DNA from: Cryptococcus deneoformans JEC21
Taxonomy: Eukaryota > Basidiomycota > Tremellomycetes > Tremellales > Cryptococcaceae
Assembly (NCBI RefSeq): GCF_000091045.1
Contig: NC_006692.1
Coordinates: forward strand, 182,921 to 212,920
DNA length: 30,000 bases
Direction: 5' to 3'
The notes beneath the pieces are model-generated. The model had not been told where the DNA came from and searched no databases. It saw only the letters and a list, made by a program, of their open reading frames with translations. The position numbers were made by a program, and so were the translations under genes. This document shows positions 1 to 11,648 of this stretch, piece by piece (position 1 is the stretch's first letter; every line of letters begins with the position of its first letter).

Positions 1-833
1 TCCAAGATATCCACAGCCTTCTGATACGACCCACTAAATGCCTCGAGTTCCGCTTGTGCCATAGTCGTGACGAGAGCGGTGATAGTCAAGACCACACCTG
101 GGTCTCTGTCGCCCATCATGGAGACAATTCGGGCTGCCCATTCTTTGATAGGCATAACGCTAGGGTGCTTTCTGTAGAGTCGCAGGAGAGTGAGAGCGGC
201 CTTCTTCTTGACGAACGTGGAAGATGTACTGTATATTCTGTAAGTGGTGGCGCAATTTTTTTATCATTACACGTACGCGCTGATCATTGAGCGATAGACA
301 CTCTCGGCGAGCGCTTCAGCCATCTCCTTACCACCAAGAGTCGCAATGGCATGCAATGCCAGACAATTGTTCACCTCGTTCTGGTCCTCGAGATCTTTAT
401 GAAGAGAGTTGATTACCAATCTCGCAAGATCAGAATTCTCGTGCATCAGGAGGGTCAATGCAAGATATCCCTATAAACAATTGTCAGCTTGGGTACCACA
501 TTCTGTAATCAAACTTACGATCTGCTTCTCGCTGTACTTTTGCGAACTGATTAAGTTGATAGCCTCCATATGTCCAACGTCCACCTTGTACCCCAGAATA
601 TAAGTGAACACTACCTTGGCGAGATACTTCTTCTTTTGATATCCATCGAGGTTCCCATCCTTGAACTTCTGACGGATGTGAGCCATCTCACGGTTGATAC
701 GCTTTTCCTCGAGCTCCCTGACACGACATGCTCGCAAATCAGAGATATACTGAGATCATAATATGTGTTAATGAGTCATATATGTAGCTCGCAGTTCACT
801 TACTTGGGTCAGACCCCTCATTTGGGTGGCCAT
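1..833 (-). CDS. APL3: AP-2 adaptor complex alpha subunit, N-terminal part (runs off left edge)
   Basis: Large alpha-adaptin of the AP-2 complex, which links clathrin to cargo and phosphoinositides at the plasma membrane during endocytosis. Four exons can be read: 833-804, 749-519, 470-277 and 228 to the window edge; phases agree across all three introns. The joined protein begins [10 protein letters not shown] and continues with [12 protein letters not shown], then [20 protein letters not shown], then a segment with [20 protein letters not shown]. This is the conserved start of the alpha-adaptin helical-repeat trunk. The acceptor at 229-231 was preferred over one 9 nt upstream because it matches the family better; both keep the frame. 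The first coding exon is only 30 nt. Roughly the first quarter of a protein that is usually about 950-1000 residues is present; the ear domain is outside the window. It is divergent from the HEL2 gene. Alpha was chosen over AP-1 gamma from the LDGYQKKKY and [11 protein letters not shown] motifs. Confidence 0.95.
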
Positions 834-1271
834 GATGACGACGACGCGGTATGTGTGGATTGGGCGAGTGAGTGGGTCTTTTTGCCTGGTTGTTTTTCGT
901 GACTAGCGGTGTTACTGAGTGTCTTGAAGATTACTTCAGTGGTTAGGGGCGGCAATAGCAGTAGATGGGATAGTATAAGGATGTGAGGAGAGTATGTGTA
1001 CAAGGTATAGCGGGAACGCTCTGACAACAACAATAGGACATAACAACGAACATGATATGCATCATCATTCATAATAAGCCTCCGAGAAATTCCACATCAC
1101 TCTATTTTGAGCCGCCGGTTCCACCGCGCCGCCGTTTCGTCGTCGTCCACCACCACCAACATTGATCATCGAGATATCCCAGAAACTATGCATTATCCAT
1201 TGTCATTGTCCATTCCTCAATCACATATATACTTCCTCCTCTCACCCCCACAGAATTAGAAACAAGCGAAA
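834..1271. promoter_or_regulatory. Shared divergent promoter region of the AP-2 alpha and HEL2 genes
   Basis: 438 bp lie between two divergent start codons, so both promoters and 5' leaders must sit here. The stretch before HEL2 is rich in CCG/CGT/CCA triplets (about 1111-1160) and then becomes pyrimidine- and A-rich up to the ATG, as fungal leaders often do. Open frames inside this stretch are short and low in complexity and look like chance. No specific factor site was recognised. Confidence 0.5.
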
Positions 1272-4226
1272 ATGGCAAAAGCAAAGACCACAAAACAGAA
1301 AACTGTTCCCAAAGCACCCCCCACAATCACCCCCCCGGATCCCGCCCACGCAATCGCTCATGTCCCAACACACACTACAGATGAGAAGCGGGAACAGCAA
1401 GCGAGCAGCAAGGGATCTGTAACAACCCCAGCGGAGGTGGAGGAGGACGTCTGCTTTATTTGTGCTGAGCCGATAACGTTCTGGAGCGCGGGAGTTTGCG
1501 GACATAAGACTTGCCAGTGAGTAACTTTCTAATGTGCTCAGGTAACCGAATGCAATTGCCCTGAGCTGACAAGGTGATTCAGTGTTTGTGCAGTTCGATT
1601 AAGGACGTTCTACAAGTGTGTAATAATGTTCTTGAAATTCCTCTAGCTCTTAAACTAAGTCTTTGCAGGAAAACCGACTGCACGTTCTGCAAGACTCCTC
1701 TCCCTACTGTGCTCTTCTCTCGCTCACCTGATACTCCCTTTCCGAATGAGAGCCACCTGGAACCATCTCCTCCTAATGTGATCGCTAAAGCTCAGGAAGA
1801 AGCCAAAAAGGGTGAGCGGTGGGATAAGGGCTTGACACTTCCCGGCACTTTAGACTTGGGCGCTTTCCCTTATGTGGACGAAAAACTCGGTGTAGTGTTC
1901 GAAGATGAAGATATGGTATGCCGGTTACATCAGATACCGAGATTTAGCTGATCCTCTGGCTTAGATGGAATCAATCCTCACCCTTCTCCGATTCAACTGC
2001 CCGTATCCAGAATGCTCTTTCCAAGCAGTCAACTGGCCATCGCTCGAAAGACATACTCTTTCAACCCATGGGAAAGTCATATGTGCCCTCTGCCGATCAC
2101 AGCTTTCTAGGTTCGCGCACGAGCAAGTGCTATACACTCCACATCTCTTGCCTTTACATGACCCATCGAGGTTGAAAAGAGGCCAGAGACCGCCCAAACC
2201 TAGGGGTCCAAAGGAAGAGGAGGAAGTAAAGAGTTGGGAAGCGCCTCATCCAATGTGCGAGGTAAATCAGGCTCTTTGAGATATGTGAATGGCGTTAATA
2301 GGACGATATAGTTTTGCCATAAAGCGTTCTTCGGTCCAGACGAGCTTTTCAAGCACATGAGAAGCGACCATGAAGAGTGCCATGTGTGTAGAGAACAAGG
2401 TAATCGGCATGTTTAGTAGGTTACCTCTTTTTCGATTCTTTTTTTACTGATGTTATTTTTCTCTCTAGTTTTGAAAACTACCATAAACTTGAGCAACACT
2501 GGAGGTAAGCTTTACTGGCGTCATTTGACTGTCTAACGACGAATGAAGGGATGAGCACTATCCTTGCACTCAGCCACAATGTATTGAGGACCGATTTGTC
2601 GTTTTCGGGAGCGAGCTTGATCTTCGAGCACACATGATGGAAGTGGTATGCTTCTCACATCTTCCGTTTTACGTTCCAGTAGTTGACCAGAATGAAGCAC
2701 GGCAACCAAATGTCTGCTCGAGACAGAGCCAATGCTAGACATCTTCCTGTCGATTTTAACATCCCCTCTTCCGGTGCGCGTGGGGCGAATCATTCAGGAG
2801 GTGGTCGTGGCTTCTCCCTCGGTCAATCGTCTGTTCCCGGTGCCGGTAGAGACTCCAGCGCGCCTTCACGGATGCGAGCCAACGATTCGCCACATGTTCA
2901 AGCATTGGATGATACCCCCGCAATGACCCCAGCCCAGATTGCGCAGCAGAGAAGGCAGATTCAAGCTGATCGAGCTGAGAGTGTGGCAGCTGGACAGAAT
3001 ATGGGTAGGAGAAGAGGATTTGCGACTGGTTTAAGTAGGGAGGGCGAGGCGGCGCCTAGCCCGGCGTCGATGAGTGCTCCGGCCAGTGGTTATAACACTC
3101 CCCGAGAGGATGTGGACGAAGCTACAGCTTCGTAAGTAGTTTAATCGAAGAGGGCATTAATGACGCTGATCACGCTTTTGTCAGACGCCACGCTGAGCTC
3201 CTTTCACGAGTAAGCATGCTCACCAATGATTCCGCCACCAAGCTCGCTTCCTTCCGCTCTGCTGTGCGCTCTTTCAAGAGCAACGAGTCTGGTGCCCGTG
3301 ATATGGTCGACTCGATTTTCAACGTCTTTGAGCGTGATTTGGACGTGACCGTTGGCATTGCTCGCGAAGTTGCCAAGCTCTTTGGGGCCGAAGGTGACAA
3401 GGACAAAGAAAAGGATCTAATTGAGGCCCTCAATACTCTTCGAGTTGAACAACGTGACCAGTTCCCTTCTCTTGGGTCTGCTCCTTCTGGTCTTGGTACC
3501 AACTGGTCTGGTGTTGCTTCCGGTACTATCCTCAATGCCAAACGTGCCACCCGAACGTCAGGCACTAACCGAGCGGTATGGGATCGCGTCGAAGCTGCTG
3601 CTGCATCTCAGCCAGTGAACAAGCCCCGAGCCACAACTGGAGTTGGCGGAAGATGGGTGCCTGGAGCGGGAGGTTCAAGAGCGCAGCTGACCTCTGAATC
3701 AGCTTTTCCCACTTTGGGTGCTGCCTCGAGCTCCGCGGGACCATCCAGAGCTGCAGGCTCGTCATCCTCAACTTCTAGCGGTGCATATGCCACTCCTTGG
3801 GCCGCTGGTGGTGCCGGTCCATCTTCTCGGACACCTTCCGCTCTTGCTGGTCCCCAAATTCGTTCTGTCCATAACCCTGCGGCTGCCACCACCAAGAAGA
3901 GCAAAGCCCTTTCCTCTGCCGCTTTCCCTGCTTTGCCTGCCAGCTCTGGAAGTAGAACTATGACCGCTGAAGAGAGAAAAGCGTTGTTCAGCAAGCCGAC
4001 GCCCAGAGAGGAGAGTATAAGAAGGATTACTGGCCAGGCGAATGCGCCGCCCCCTTTGAATAATTGGACGGCGGGATCAAATAATGGACGAGGGGAAGAG
4101 GATGCGATGGAAGGTTTGAGTTTGGAGAATCAAACGACGATGCGAGGGCAGGGACAGCAGCAGGGTGCTGGAAAAAAAAAGGGAAAGCAGAAGCAGCTCT
4201 TGTTTTCTGTAAGCGCTAGACCTTGA
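1272..4226 (+). CDS. HEL2: Hel2/ZNF598-type RING E3 ubiquitin ligase of ribosome quality control
   Basis: Family role: senses collided ribosomes and ubiquitinates small-subunit proteins (eS10/uS10) to start ribosome quality control in the cytoplasm. Exons: 1272-1516, 1583-1615, 1669-1915, 1965-2261, 2312-2399, 2469-2504, 2549-2645, 2683-3131, 3185-4226; about 844 residues. A C3HC4 RING is complete, with ligands C61, C64, C76, H78, C81, C84, C97 and C100. It is followed by the family's run of C2H2-like fingers (residues about 175-330; for example CPYPECSFQAVNWPSLERH and CHKAFFGPDELFKHMRSDH), the HGNQMSARDRANAR segment, and a long Ser/Ala/Gly-rich tail ending in a lysine-rich patch. Oddity: with the best donor (2400) and the only usable acceptor (2468), exon 6 is one base out of phase with FENYHKLEQHW, the frame the family requires (see findings). 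The last codons could also belong to an unspliced GTAAGC donor near 4210, so the extreme C-terminus is uncertain. Confidence 0.93.
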
Positions 4227-4334
4227 TTGACTTGGAAACATCGTTTGAGATGTGAACGATGTCAACGAGAGGGAATTATTATACATATCTACATGCAAAG
4301 TGAAGTATGTGGTACAATGGATGGCTGTATTCAA

Positions 4335-5238
4335 TTATTCTGGCAAGATGGTGGGGGCCACCAGCGGTTCCGGCCTACCTAGGTGGTCAGCAAAAGATGC
4401 TAAATGGTGACGAACGGGAAGATACTTACCGTAAAGCAAACACGACCTTTTTTCTGACAATCCCCACTACCGCATAATGTCTAGTCCTCTCTTTTCGTCC
4501 TTGTCTCTTCTTCCTCCTCTCCCTCTTTTCTTTCTCCTTAGCATCTTCTAATTTCCTTCTTTTTCTCCTTTCGGTACTGATGTCCTCTTCGTCCTCATCT
4601 TGGTCCTGCTCCCGACCGCGTTTTGGGAAACCGAAGTCATCAATCTGACTTTGTGCAGGACTTGACATCTCTATATCTGACGAATAATCTTTAGGCGTTG
4701 ATGGGGGATAAAACGGTGAACTACTTCCGGGTGCTTCTCTATCTTCCGTGGGTGTCGTTTCGGCATCCTCATCTTTCTCAAAAAGTGGCCCTTCCTCATC
4801 GTCTTCCTCCTCCTCTTCATCTGATGATTCTTCATCTACCGCATCACCCTGTACAGCAATACCTTTTATTCTTTCCGCATCTTCCGCTTTGCCTCCATTA
4901 GCCAATAAATCACCAGTTACACGACGGATGACCACGTATGGCTTTTGCAGGTTAGCGAATTTTCCGTGAAGGAGATGGTGTGGTCCAAGATGTAATGTTG
5001 GTTTATCCTATTTATGGTCAGTGAATCCACGATGATGTGTTCAAATGAGTTAATCCCTCACAGGTGTATCCAATCCAAGCACTCCGACCACGCCATTGGA
5101 CTTTTCTCCTTCCCATGTCAGCTCTCCTTGAAGCTCAACCAGGACAAGGTTTCCCCCCAACTGGGCTAGAGGTGGAGATGAAGCGTTTGTCGGGGTTACA
5201 TTGAACTGAATGGGGTCCAGCGGAAGGTGAATACGCAT
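4335..5238 (-). CDS. CTF8: Ctf8, subunit of the Ctf18-RFC alternative clamp loader
   Basis: Ctf8 joins Dcc1 on the Ctf18-RFC complex, which acts on PCNA at replication forks and is needed for sister-chromatid cohesion. Exons: 5238-5062, 5007-4430, 4374-4335, giving 264 residues. N-terminal landmarks are GGNLVLVELQGEL (exon 1) and DKPTLHLGPHHLLHGKF followed by LQKPYVVIRR (start of exon 2), which match the family core. A long acidic and lysine/arginine-rich middle (about residues 95-235) is low complexity. The conserved C-terminal motif YAVVGIVRKKVVFALRPEP is recovered only if the last intron, 4429-4375, is removed; the 40-nt final exon then ends in TAA. Without that splice the frame stops just after FALR. 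The gene is convergent with HEL2 (108 bp between the stops) and divergent from the trehalase gene. Its upstream region carries two ACGCGT boxes. Confidence 0.9.
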
Positions 5239-5317
5239 TTTAAAAGCAGCGTATTGGGCGCAGGATCCTATAAAGAGGTGTACGACGGGAAATTGAGTAT
5301 GTGCAAGAAGAAGGAGA

Positions 5318-5323
5318 ACGCGT
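5318..5323. promoter_or_regulatory. MluI cell-cycle box (ACGCGT), proximal copy
   Basis: A perfect, palindromic ACGCGT about 80 bp upstream of the CTF8 start codon. In fungi this hexamer is bound by MBF (Mbp1/Swi6 family) and drives G1/S transcription of replication and cohesion genes. A function here is inferred from the motif, its position and the type of gene. Confidence 0.55.
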
Positions 5324-5361
5324 TGTCATAATAATAACACTCGTAATAATGATCAATCTGA

Positions 5362-5367
5362 ACGCGT
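5362..5367. promoter_or_regulatory. MluI cell-cycle box (ACGCGT), distal copy
   Basis: A second perfect ACGCGT, 44 bp from the first and about 124 bp upstream of the CTF8 start. Paired MCBs within 150 bp of a start codon are typical of MBF-regulated genes. The trehalase gene on the other side starts about 570 bp away, so CTF8 is the more likely target. Confidence 0.55.
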
Positions 5368-5934
5368 CGAAATCGTTGGTTGTTCTCACGGTGGAAAGCT
5401 AGCGGGATCAGATGACCTCCACTTTGAGTTTCCATCAGTAAACATTTATATGACATCATGCGTATGTCAGGAACACCCGCCGCTATTTTTATTAAAGACG
5501 TCAAGGAAATTTCTTCGCTCGGCCAACACTGGTGCAACGACGAGCTCGGAGCTGCTGGCCCGGTGGAGTAGTGTGGTGGCGCAGCCTTTGATACTTGGAT
5601 CGTCGTCAACTGCCTTCGTCGTTCCTTGTGTCTAGACTGTGGCTGGGCTGAATATCCTCTCTTTTGAGCCTTGCTCCAGATCCGGTACGTAACTTCCCGC
5701 CCGGGATAGTTTAAATAATCTGTACGATTGAACCGGAATGTTCGTCATTCATCAACAAATATTATGGCCAAATGTCAGATGACTCGACTAATATGCTAGG
5801 TTACACACTCTCTGGCCAAGCATGACGGGATCCCATGGGAATCTTTCATGAATGTTGTACTTGTACTTATCCTCCGTTAGCCCAGAATCCATTCCATCTC
5901 CTTTCACTTCCCCCTGTCTGACTTTCCGCCAGCC

Positions 5935-8900
5935 ATGTCTCGCCTTTTATCTTGGGCGGCTCTTTCCCTTTTGAGCCTGACCGCAGCTCAGAACATCACC
6001 CAGACCACTTCATTCTCATTCTCCCCCACCCCTGTAAGCACGAGCGTTCCCTCCCCCGCCGCTCCCCTCAACAGTACAGTGCCCGGACAAGGAATTTACC
6101 CCCCTGTTCAAGGTGAGTGACCAAGCCTTTTTATCTTTGAATGAGACTCGGAACGGCACAGTGGCTGACTTGATGAACGAAAGCTCTTTGCGCTGGAGGA
6201 GCAAATGTACCATTCTGCCCGGGAGTTGTAGGTGCAATATCGGAGTAAAAAGTGGTTCAATCTAATGTGATGCAGCTCCTACAAGACGTCCAGCTTTCTG
6301 GTATTTTCTCTGATAGCAAGGTAGGTCGATGACGAATTTCGAGAATGATCTTGAGCGGAAATGGACTGACCAGTAAGACAGACATTTGTAGACAAGGTAT
6401 TGTTCATCTTGTGATACTGGGAGGTATATCTTGCAGCTGATACCCATTGAACATAGCCAACAGCGAAGACTCTTAACGAAACTTTGTCCGCATGGGAGGC
6501 TCTAGGTGACAATGTCACAGTCGGAGATGTGGAAACATTTGTCGAGCAATACTTCGTCCGTGTCTTCCCCTTAATTTGTTATCCGAAGTTGGAATTGATT
6601 TATCTCTTTGATGGCAGAAAGGAGAAGGTCTTGAGCTTAGCCAAGTTGAGCTCGAAAACTTTGTTGAAGACCCTGCTATACTTGACAACATTACCGATCC
6701 CGTCTTCAGAGCTTGGGTAAAGATTGTGAATGGATACTGGACTCTCCTCGCCAGGTGAGACACGGCTTCGAAAGGTGCAAAGCGCTAGCTAATGATTGTG
6801 ATACCTTCATCAGGGAGACCAACCAATCGGCCCTTTGCAATGGAGACTGCGAGTCAAGTTTGATTCCTCTGAACCATACTGTTATCGTTCCTGGCGGGCG
6901 ATACAGGGAAATATATTATTGGGATTCTTTCGTGAGCGGCGCCTTTCACACATATCGCATGATTTTGGCTCATCTTTTGTATAGTGGGTGCTGGAAGGTC
7001 TTCTCAAGTCTGAGCTGTACGACTATGCCTGGGATTTACTACAGAACTTTATGGATCTCATTGATGTCAGTTCTTTTTGTCTGAATGAGTGAAGAGACTG
7101 TTGTTGATAATGTCCGCAGATCTATGGGTATCTTCCCAACGGCGGGAGAAAGTACTATCTCAATCGTTCTCAGCCTCCAGTATTTGTCCAGGTATGTCGC
7201 AATATATAATACTTTCATTATTATACGGATGCTGATGAAGCGCAGATGATCGATGCTTACATCAAGGCCACTAACAGCATTACTCTTCTTGAGCGAGCTC
7301 TCCCTGTAGCTTCAGTTCGTATGTCCCTTCGTTGATACGACCGTTCAGCTGACTATAAGACATCAGTCCGAGTTAGAATGGTGGGCAAATAACAGAACCT
7401 CAAATTTCACGTCACCCTTCACCAATCAATCCCGCACTATTGCTCAATATTCGGTCACTAACAGCGCTCCTCGACCAGAAGTATGTCCAAAGTCCTGTCC
7501 CTTCCAAGCAATCTCTCTCTGATAAGCTACCTAGGGTTATGTTGAGGACTTCGAAACGGTGATGGGAGCTTCCCCAGCCCTCAACGAAACTGAACAAGCC
7601 GAGTTGTACTCGGAGCTCGCTACTGGCGCCGAGTCAGGCTGGGACTACTCCTCACGATGGTGCGAGCAACCACTCCTTAACACAACAGATAACAACCCTT
7701 CCTTAAGGACCTTGAAAGTCAAGTCAATCATCCCTGTTGATCTACTGAGTCTGATGGCCGGAGACCATGCCCTCGTGAGTTCATCACTGATATAGAGGAT
7801 GGGATTATGGCGCTGACATAGGTTTAGCTGGCCAATTTGTATGAGCTTTATGCAAACAGTACTGGGGGTGGAGAAGGGACAGGCAATGAGGAAATGTCAA
7901 AGAGGGATGGGGAATCTGATGATGCAGCGAGCAAAATTGCATACCATCGTCAGATGGCCCAAGAGTTCAGCGACTCGATCCTCGATCTCTGCTGGGACCC
8001 AGAAAAGGTGAGCCTTGGAACCCATTTGGTACCGAAAAAGTGCTTACAGAGGGGACTCGCATGCAGTCATGGTTCTACGACTTTAACGTGACTTCAAACT
8101 CTCGCTCCAACATCTTCCACGCGGGTGGCACCTGGCCACTTTGGCAAAACATTACTCCATCCGAAATTATGGGCAACGAAAGTGCGGCTCTTTCTTTAGT
8201 TTCAGGATTTAGGTTCCTTTTGGGTCACTACTCAGGGGTCCCAAGTGTGGCTACTCTGCTGTTTACTGGACTGAACTGGGTACGTTCCGAGGATTTTTCG
8301 CGCGGAAAGAGGGTTGCTGATTGATGGGCAGGATTTCCCTAACGCCTGGCCGCCCCATGCGTGTAAGTCAAGAGAGATGGCCACTAGCTGTAAAAGACAT
8401 CCATTAACATCGGAATAAAAACCACAGATACCGCCATCAAAGCTTTTGAGACACTTGGTCGTGTATTGCCCAATGCCACTGTCCTTTCCAACTTGACGAT
8501 CCCCTTCGATTCAGTGACCGAGAACCAACTCGGTCTCTCAGAATCCGAGCTCCAACCACAACCCCAATCCACCATTGGTAACGTCTCTCTGAACACCGAG
8601 ACCTCCCAAGACAAGCCCTGGCCTCTTGCTCTCTCAATTGAATTTGCGAACAGGTATTTGGGAGCCGCATTCTGTTCATGGTACTCCACCGGAGGGCAAA
8701 TTAGCGGATTATTGACACAGTTGCCGTTGAGCGACTTGAATGCTACTGGAACCTATACTTCTGAGCAATCAGGTAAGGGGTTTTCGGAGCTGTGATTCAT
8801 ATCAGCTGACAATAAATTGCCAGGCGTGATGTTCGAAAAGGTGGGCTTACCTTCGCATATAGGGTTATATAGGTTTGGAGCAAAACTAACACGTCGGTAG

Positions 8901-9188
8901 TTCAATGTTACTGACACAGATGCCGCTGGAGGAGGTGGTGAGTATACAGTCCAAGTCGGATTCGGTTGGACAAACGGAGTAGCCCTTTGGGCCGCTGGCG
9001 AGTACGGACAGTACATCCCTGCACCCACATGTCCCCTTATTCCGATCATCGAAGTCAATGGGACGGCTGGTTCCAATACCTCTGATAGCTCGGTATACAA
9101 GTCGACGGATAAGGATGGCGGTCCGACAGCGAGTGACACCACTACGTCCAAGAGCTTGTTTGTCGGATACCGAATCCCGAGAGAGTAG
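5935..9188 (+). CDS. Secreted alpha,alpha-trehalase, glycoside hydrolase family 37
   Basis: Hydrolyses trehalose to two glucose. Eighteen exons: 5935-6112, 6184-6227, 6276-6320, 6382-6396, 6457-6555, 6618-6754, 6814-6931, 6985-7065, 7120-7191, 7246-7314, 7367-7480, 7535-7774, 7828-8007, 8067-8279, 8332-8362, 8428-8772, 8824-8840, 8901-9188; 761 residues with consistent phases. A signal peptide (MSRLLSWAALSLLSLTAAQ) and many N-glycosylation sequons indicate secretion or a wall/vacuolar site. GH37 landmarks are PGGRYREIYYWDSF (199-212), LNRSQPP (253-259), AESGWDYSSRW with the acid Asp361, DFPNAWPP (536-543), FEKFNV with the probable base Glu665, and GGGGEYTVQVGFGWTNGV near the end. By analogy with E. 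coli TreA (Asp312, Glu496) the enzyme should be active. Exons 4 (15 nt) and 17 (17 nt) are microexons. Two donors, 6225 and 6228, are possible for exon 2; both keep the frame. An EEMSKRD segment near residue 440 may be a Kex2-type site. Confidence 0.94.
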
Positions 9189-10320
9189 GCTCGCCCGCGA
9201 AAGGACTCTTATGAATCAATCCTTTTATAATTTGCTTAATGACATGTGATGTATTTTGAGGTTCGAGGGTGAGATATGAGCATCATTATTGATGATCCTG
9301 GTATATATGACAGCATCTTCGTCTCAAACCAAGGGATTCACATGTTGTCTGAGGAAATACAAGTGGTTGAGGTCTAAACTCAAGGGTAGCTTATTGCATT
9401 CTATCCCTTAAAACATGACCTTCAGTTTGACTCCAACTCATAAATCCAGATTATAAAAACGTGGTATGTTACCGATGCTATGTTGAACCGTAGCTGAGAA
9501 AAAAAGGAAAATCCATCTTCTTACAGGACTTTATCAGATAATAAATGATTAGCGCTCTCAGATGCATAGTCAGAAGAACTTAAGGAGGGCTGGATGTAAA
9601 GCTAGAAGTCAATGGATTTGCTCGACATCAGATGTTCATCCCACATCCCCTCATGCATCACTCGCTATCTTCATACCACCATGGATTGCGGGACTATTGC
9701 CCATGGTTTTCCTTCAGTAGGTGCGAGCTATTAATACCACGATTAATAATGTCAATCGCAGCGTGAACTTCATATTTCGCTAGCATAAGTGTAGTTTTTG
9801 AGGTCTTCCTATCTTCCACAGAGCAGTGATATGGTCATTATTGGCAACAGACTACTAGAAAGAAGTACCTGAATGCACTGTCAAACGGGTGTGGCCAAGG
9901 ATATGCCACAGAACAAAGTTCGTCACTGCCGTCAAGAGAAATGAGAATGGGTGCCAAGACTCCTAGGTCTTAGGAGAGTAGGGTGGAGAGCGGCGTTTGT
10001 GATCCATTAAGGTAACAAAACCGGACGGTACTATTGAATGGAGGACGGTGTAAGCTCCGAGAGGGGACGAGTCTGTTATTACCAAGTAATATGGCCCATT
10101 TTTGTGTTCGATTGATTGTCCCATATTGTGTTGTTGCTGAGTGCTACTTGGACCTTGCAACATAGTTGCTTCGTTATTGTCTGCTGTTATCAGAGATTCA
10201 GAATTGTCAGTTGCTGGTTGCCTGTTGCTGGTGTGACCTTTTTCCACCCTTGTTCGCTCCTTTTTCCAAGGTTCATCACTTACCCTTCAACTCTGCATTA
10301 CTCTTGATTGCTGCGGTAGT

Positions 10321-10536
10321 ATGGGACCGGATGGTTCAGGTGTCTTCACCTCTTCCACCATGCCTGGCTTGATGGCTAAAATCATGTCTGGAACATTGAG
10401 AAGTCCGGCGCCAGAGCTGAAAGAACCCCTCGTGGCCTTCGGCCTCCGAGCTCCAATTATTGCCAATGATCTGTCGCCCAAAAACAAAAAGCAAATGATC
10501 AAGAGAGCAACTTACAGGTTACACGAAGGAGGTTAA
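10321..10536 (+). CDS. Possible small hypothetical protein (71 residues)
   Basis: An ATG-to-TAA frame preceded by a pyrimidine-rich tract (about 10240-10310) of the kind seen before other starts in this window. The translation is balanced in composition, unlike other frames in this gap, and ends with a basic segment (SPKNKKQMIKRATYR). No family is recognised and no other exon could be joined to it with confidence. It may equally be chance. The antisense frame over 10502-10287 is also open and no better supported. Confidence 0.25.
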   Translation: MGPDGSGVFTSSTMPGLMAKIMSGTLRSPAPELKEPLVAFGLRAPIIANDLSPKNKKQMIKRATYRLHEGG

Positions 10537-11625
10537 AGTTGCGGCTCATTTTTCCAAACTTCAGGCACTGAGACGTTGGCAATCTCGCCTAGCTCACAGG
10601 CAACAGCGAAATAGCGTGTTGATTTCCAAATCAAAGGCGTGTGATGTCCATGCGTGCCATCAAGGTGGGGGACGGAAGAGGATATTACACTCTCATGTCT
10701 CATGATGCGGGTGACGAAACACTGATGGAGACACCGTTGAAAAGACAAGCCGACGGAAAAAGCAAGAACCATGAATCCTAAGGATTTGAATGACTATAAT
10801 TATGGACTATAGTATGAAGAATGGGTGAAGACGACATTAGCGAACGAACGACGGGCGAAACATACATGCGTAGGAGCCTGAGAACACGGAGAAACGAAGA
10901 GGTGGTGATGGACTTCCGATCCCAACGCGAAATTGCCGTGAGGAACGAGGAACACAAAGACGCGTGAAATAGACAGGAACCAGGAACCAAAAACGGGAAG
11001 TCAAGGATGATATCTTCTCCGTTCCTCCGACGATCATCATTCTCCGCATTCCTTTTTTTTCTCTGCCTCCGTCTCCACGCCGTGCACGCCGGTGCGCGTA
11101 TCCGCGTTTTCATTATCCTTTGCTTTTTGGTTATCTTACCTTTATTATACAGTACATAGTGCACGAGACATACCTGAGCCTCAATAAAGCTGGTAGAGAC
11201 TCTATTTTCAGATTTTAAAGGAGGAGTTGTTGTTACTACTTCTTCCCATGGTCTCTTCCGCGCGTCCTTGATGATGTCCGCAGAACAGGGACATCCGGCA
11301 TGGCATGCAGGCAGACGGTAGAAATAAATAAGCTCATTTTGGATCATACCAAGTCCCACAGACGAAGATAATAAAGTTAATAGGGAAAGATGCTTGATAT
11401 TCGTTTGATGGACCATAATACTACTATAAGTGACTATTAGTATCATCGGCCCGGCAAGCAAGTGCGAAATAATAACGTACCTAGGTAGTCAAGTAGGTGT
11501 CCTATGCCCTTCTTTCCCTTTTTCTCCTTATTTTTCTATGCTGTAGTGACTGTACAATAATAGAAGTCATTTTCCATATTGCTGCTGTTCGTGTTGTTCC
11601 TACTGACATGCAACGTCACTCCTTT

Positions 11626-11648
11626 ATCGTTGATCATGATCGTTGATC
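11626..11648. repeat. Tandem ATCGTTGATC repeat with an internal palindrome
   Basis: ATCGTTGATC occurs at 11626-11635 and again at 11639-11648, separated by ATG. The junction forms the 10-bp palindrome GATCATGATC at 11632-11641. It lies about 960 bp upstream of the WSC start. It could be a paired protein-binding site; no factor is assigned. Confidence 0.4.

Larger units (their letters stand above)
5239..5934. promoter_or_regulatory. Divergent promoter region of CTF8 and the trehalase gene
   Basis: 696 bp between divergent start codons. It contains the two MCBs near CTF8 and an AT-rich TTTAAATAAT run near 5710 that could serve trehalase transcription. A pyrimidine-rich tract of about 50 nt precedes the trehalase ATG. 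A 113-codon frame on the minus strand (5609-5268) overlies the MCBs, resembles no known protein, and is taken as chance. Confidence 0.5.

Noticed and set aside
5268..5609. 113-codon minus-strand frame upstream of CTF8
   Set aside because: It overlaps the two MCB promoter boxes, ends within the CTF8 leader and resembles no known protein.
10778..11461. 227-codon open frame on the minus strand
   Set aside because: The translation is low in complexity, with runs of basic and hydrophobic residues but no motif, and no flanking exons could be joined. It is most likely chance in a noncoding gap.
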